Positions 4,166 to 5,882 of a stretch of DNA of 5,882 nt are shown one piece after another. This DNA comes from an uncultured Bacteroidota bacterium (GTDB lineage Bacteria > Bacteroidota > Bacteroidia > Chitinophagales > Chitinophagaceae), in contig CAIVKT010000395.1 of assembly GCA_903906615.1 (NCBI GenBank), positions 1 through 5,882 on the forward strand. Direction: 5' to 3'. How positions within the stretch are numbered: position 1 is the stretch's first letter; every line of letters begins with the position of its first letter. A program made the position numbers and the translations under genes. The notes below the pieces were generated by a model, which saw only the letters and a program-made list of their open reading frames with translations, was not told where the DNA came from and searched no databases.

Positions 4166-5882
4166 TTATCTTATAAATTTCAGTTCAAAGGTATTTTTAT
4201 TTCCGTTCTCGTCCTCGGCCTCAAATATCAGCTTGTGCTTACCCGCTGGGCAATGGGCATCGAATTTATAAAAGAATAGATCGCCATGCTGCTCAAAGCA
4301 TATCCATTTACCATCGAGGTAGCCGCTGAATTTGTGTACCGAGGTCATATCGTCTTTCACCTCAAAGGTTATTTGTTTGGCCTTGGCCATGTTGCTATTA
4401 TTCCGTTGCAGCGATTCTATAACGGGGGCTGTGGTATCTATAGCCAGCCAGTAGGTGCCGAATTTCCGCACTGCCGCTTCGTACCAGCCATCTTCGGTTT
4501 GCAGCGCGGCATCGCCGCTCTCGTCCTTGCCATCGCTATATATGGCCGCTACTTTGGTATATAGGTCCGGCGTGATGATCTTATTCGGCTTCATCTTCAA
4601 TGAAAAATAGTGGTGCAGCGGCACCCACGGGAAATGCAAATGAAATTTATCCGATGCTTTATCAGGGGCGTTCTCCGCCCTGAATTTAAAACAGATATCA
4701 TCGTACAGCTCTTTGTCGTCGAGCGAGAAGGTCACATTCGTGCTTTTGTACACATTAGGCCTGGCGTATAAAAACTCCGTGCAGTTGCTTTCCGTTTCAG
4801 CAGCAGGTTTTACAGACGGGTTTACATACATAATGATGGTGCTCGTGTTCTCCTTATCATCGGTGAGCAATATACTTATCTTATGCACCTTGCCATCAGT
4901 AAGGTCCAGCCTGCCTCGGTAGGGATTGAGGTAAGTGAAGATATTGAGCCTGTCGCCGGGCAACTGGAAGAGCAGCTGCACAGTTTTATTGCGTATCTGC
5001 TTGGTCGCATAGTCTTCGTAGGCATTTACATAGCGGCTCTCATCGTAGCCAATATTATCGAGTGTTATTTGCGACTGGTACTGGTCGTCCATAAACACCT
5101 TGGCGGTATGAAAGGCCAGTGTATTCTCGCTGCCATCCATAAAGTCATTCACTATCACCCCTACCCCGGTAGCTGCTGATGTAACCGTTATGGTATCTCC
5201 CCTTACCGGCGAGGTGGAGTCGTCTGTTTTTATTGCGGTGTACACCTCGCCGTATTTTTCCAGTGTCACGAACAGGGGCTTGGTTTCATATACATTGCCT
5301 TTGTACAGCACTACCTCGGTAGGTACGGGCGCTATCTCATCCACAAGTGGCAGCCCGAACAGTTCTGCATTCAGCGGATGCTCTGTTTTGGTATCCCTGA
5401 TCTCGAAATGCAGGTGTGGCGCGGTAGAGCCCCCTGTGTTGCCCGACCACGCTATAAGTTGCCCCTTCTTTACCGGGAACTGTGTGGGCGATAGCGGCAG
5501 GTCCACATCCCAGCGTTTTTTGGCGTACTGTTCTTTCTCTACGTACTTTTGCATAGCGGGTGCAAAGTCGTTGAGGTGTGCGTACAGTGTGGTGTAGCCA
5601 TTGGGGTGTGTGATGTAGAGCGCATGACCAAAGCCGCCCGGCTCCATCTTGATGCGGGAGATATAACCATCGGCAGCGGCATGTACCGGCTGGCCTTCTT
5701 TGCCCAGCGTTTTTATATCCATACCGCTGTGAAAATGCCCCGGTCTGCACTCCCCAAAGTTCCCCGCCAGGAAGATGGGTATATCCAGCGGGTTGCGGAA
5801 GTAATCCTGCGGGTAGTTGGGGGCAGCTTGCTGCGCAATGCCGGACAATGACATAAAAAGCAAAACCCCGACCCTCCCGCAA
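4166..5882 (-). CDS. M23 family metallopeptidase (LytM-type), 5' end outside window
   Basis: A predicted exported zinc endopeptidase of the kind that cuts peptidoglycan cross-bridges or stem peptides. The frame is open to the right edge. Before the TTG at 5863 it reads CGRVGV into LLFMSLSGIAQQ, which looks like the hydrophobic core of a signal peptide, so the true start lies beyond the window. Numbering from that TTG, the M23 domain covers about 25-170. HFHSGMD holds the zinc ligands H45 and D49, LYAH96L is the conserved histidine motif, and APH150LH152FEIR holds the third ligand H152 and the catalytic H150. All key residues are present, so it should be active, unlike degenerate EnvC/NlpD-type LytM domains. 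A further 380 residues follow, rich in beta strands and ending in an Ig-like domain (about 478-565, TAPVIESLQ...FELKFIR). The stop codon is 6 bases before bcp. The peptide substrate cannot be told from sequence. Confidence 0.92.
   Translation of the reverse strand, partial: CGRVGVLLFMSLSGIAQQAAPNYPQDYFRNPLDIPIFLAGNFGECRPGHFHSGMDIKTLGKEGQPVHAAADGYISRIKMEPGGFGHALYITHPNGYTTLYAHLNDFAPAMQKYVEKEQYAKKRWDVDLPLSPTQFPVKKGQLIAWSGNTGGSTAPHLHFEIRDTKTEHPLNAELFGLPLVDEIAPVPTEVVLYKGNVYETKPLFVTLEKYGEVYTAIKTDDSTSPVRGDTITVTSAATGVGVIVNDFMDGSENTLAFHTAKVFMDDQYQSQITLDNIGYDESRYVNAYEDYATKQIRNKTVQLLFQLPGDRLNIFTYLNPYRGRLDLTDGKVHKISILLTDDKENTSTIIMYVNPSVKPAAETESNCTEFLYARPNVYKSTNVTFSLDDKELYDDICFKFRAENAPDKASDKFHLHFPWVPLHHYFSLKMKPNKIITPDLYTKVAAIYSDGKDESGDAALQTEDGWYEAAVRKFGTYWLAIDTTAPVIESLQRNNSNMAKAKQITFEVKDDMTSVHKFSGYLDGKWICFEQHGDLFFYKFDAHCPAGKHKLIFEAEDENGNKNTFELKFIR

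Noticed and set aside
5861..5863. TTG at 5863 as the true start of the M23 gene
   Set aside because: The frame continues upstream to the window edge without a stop, and the upstream residues extend a signal-peptide core, so the real start is most likely outside the window.
5337..5882. 181-codon open frame on the minus strand at the right edge
   Set aside because: It overlaps the catalytic part of the M23 gene in another frame and lacks any motif, while the M23 frame holds all zinc-binding residues and a signal-peptide core.

Overview
The window looks like chromosomal DNA of a member of the Bacteroidota, most plausibly the Chitinophagia/Sphingobacteriia side. Four things point there: a Bacteroidota-type RNA polymerase omega subunit placed directly after bamD, a secreted protein ending in a type IX secretion (T9SS) sorting domain, a promoter matching the Bacteroidota pattern TTTG...TAnnTTTG, and start codons without a Shine-Dalgarno sequence. 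The family-level placement is inference.

Layout. Positions 1-882 (+) hold the 3' part of bamD and the complete rpoZ, which overlap by 17 bases. A strong, symmetrical intrinsic terminator follows at 905-935. Positions 883-1254 contain no convincing gene. This stretch carries the terminator, several hairpins and a short AACGCCCnAT repeat cluster, and looks like a structured intergenic repeat element. Everything from 1255 to the right edge is on the minus strand. In the direction of transcription it comprises a 5'-truncated M23 metallopeptidase (5882-4166), a BCP/PrxQ peroxiredoxin 6 bases further on (4159-3698), and a large secreted six-blade NHL propeller protein with Ig-like domains and a T9SS tail (3639-1255). 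The NHL gene has its own predicted promoter overlapping the end of bcp.

How the parts relate. bamD and rpoZ form a translationally coupled pair: an outer-membrane assembly lipoprotein and an RNA polymerase subunit. The M23 gene and bcp are almost certainly co-transcribed, although an envelope peptidase and a cytoplasmic thiol peroxidase share no obvious pathway. The NHL protein is a predicted surface or secreted T9SS cargo. The two gene blocks converge on the intergenic element and the bidirectional terminator. No RNA gene, CRISPR array, transposase or phage gene was seen. I did not find a convincing new system. The least explained part is the structured intergenic stretch at about 1090-1206.
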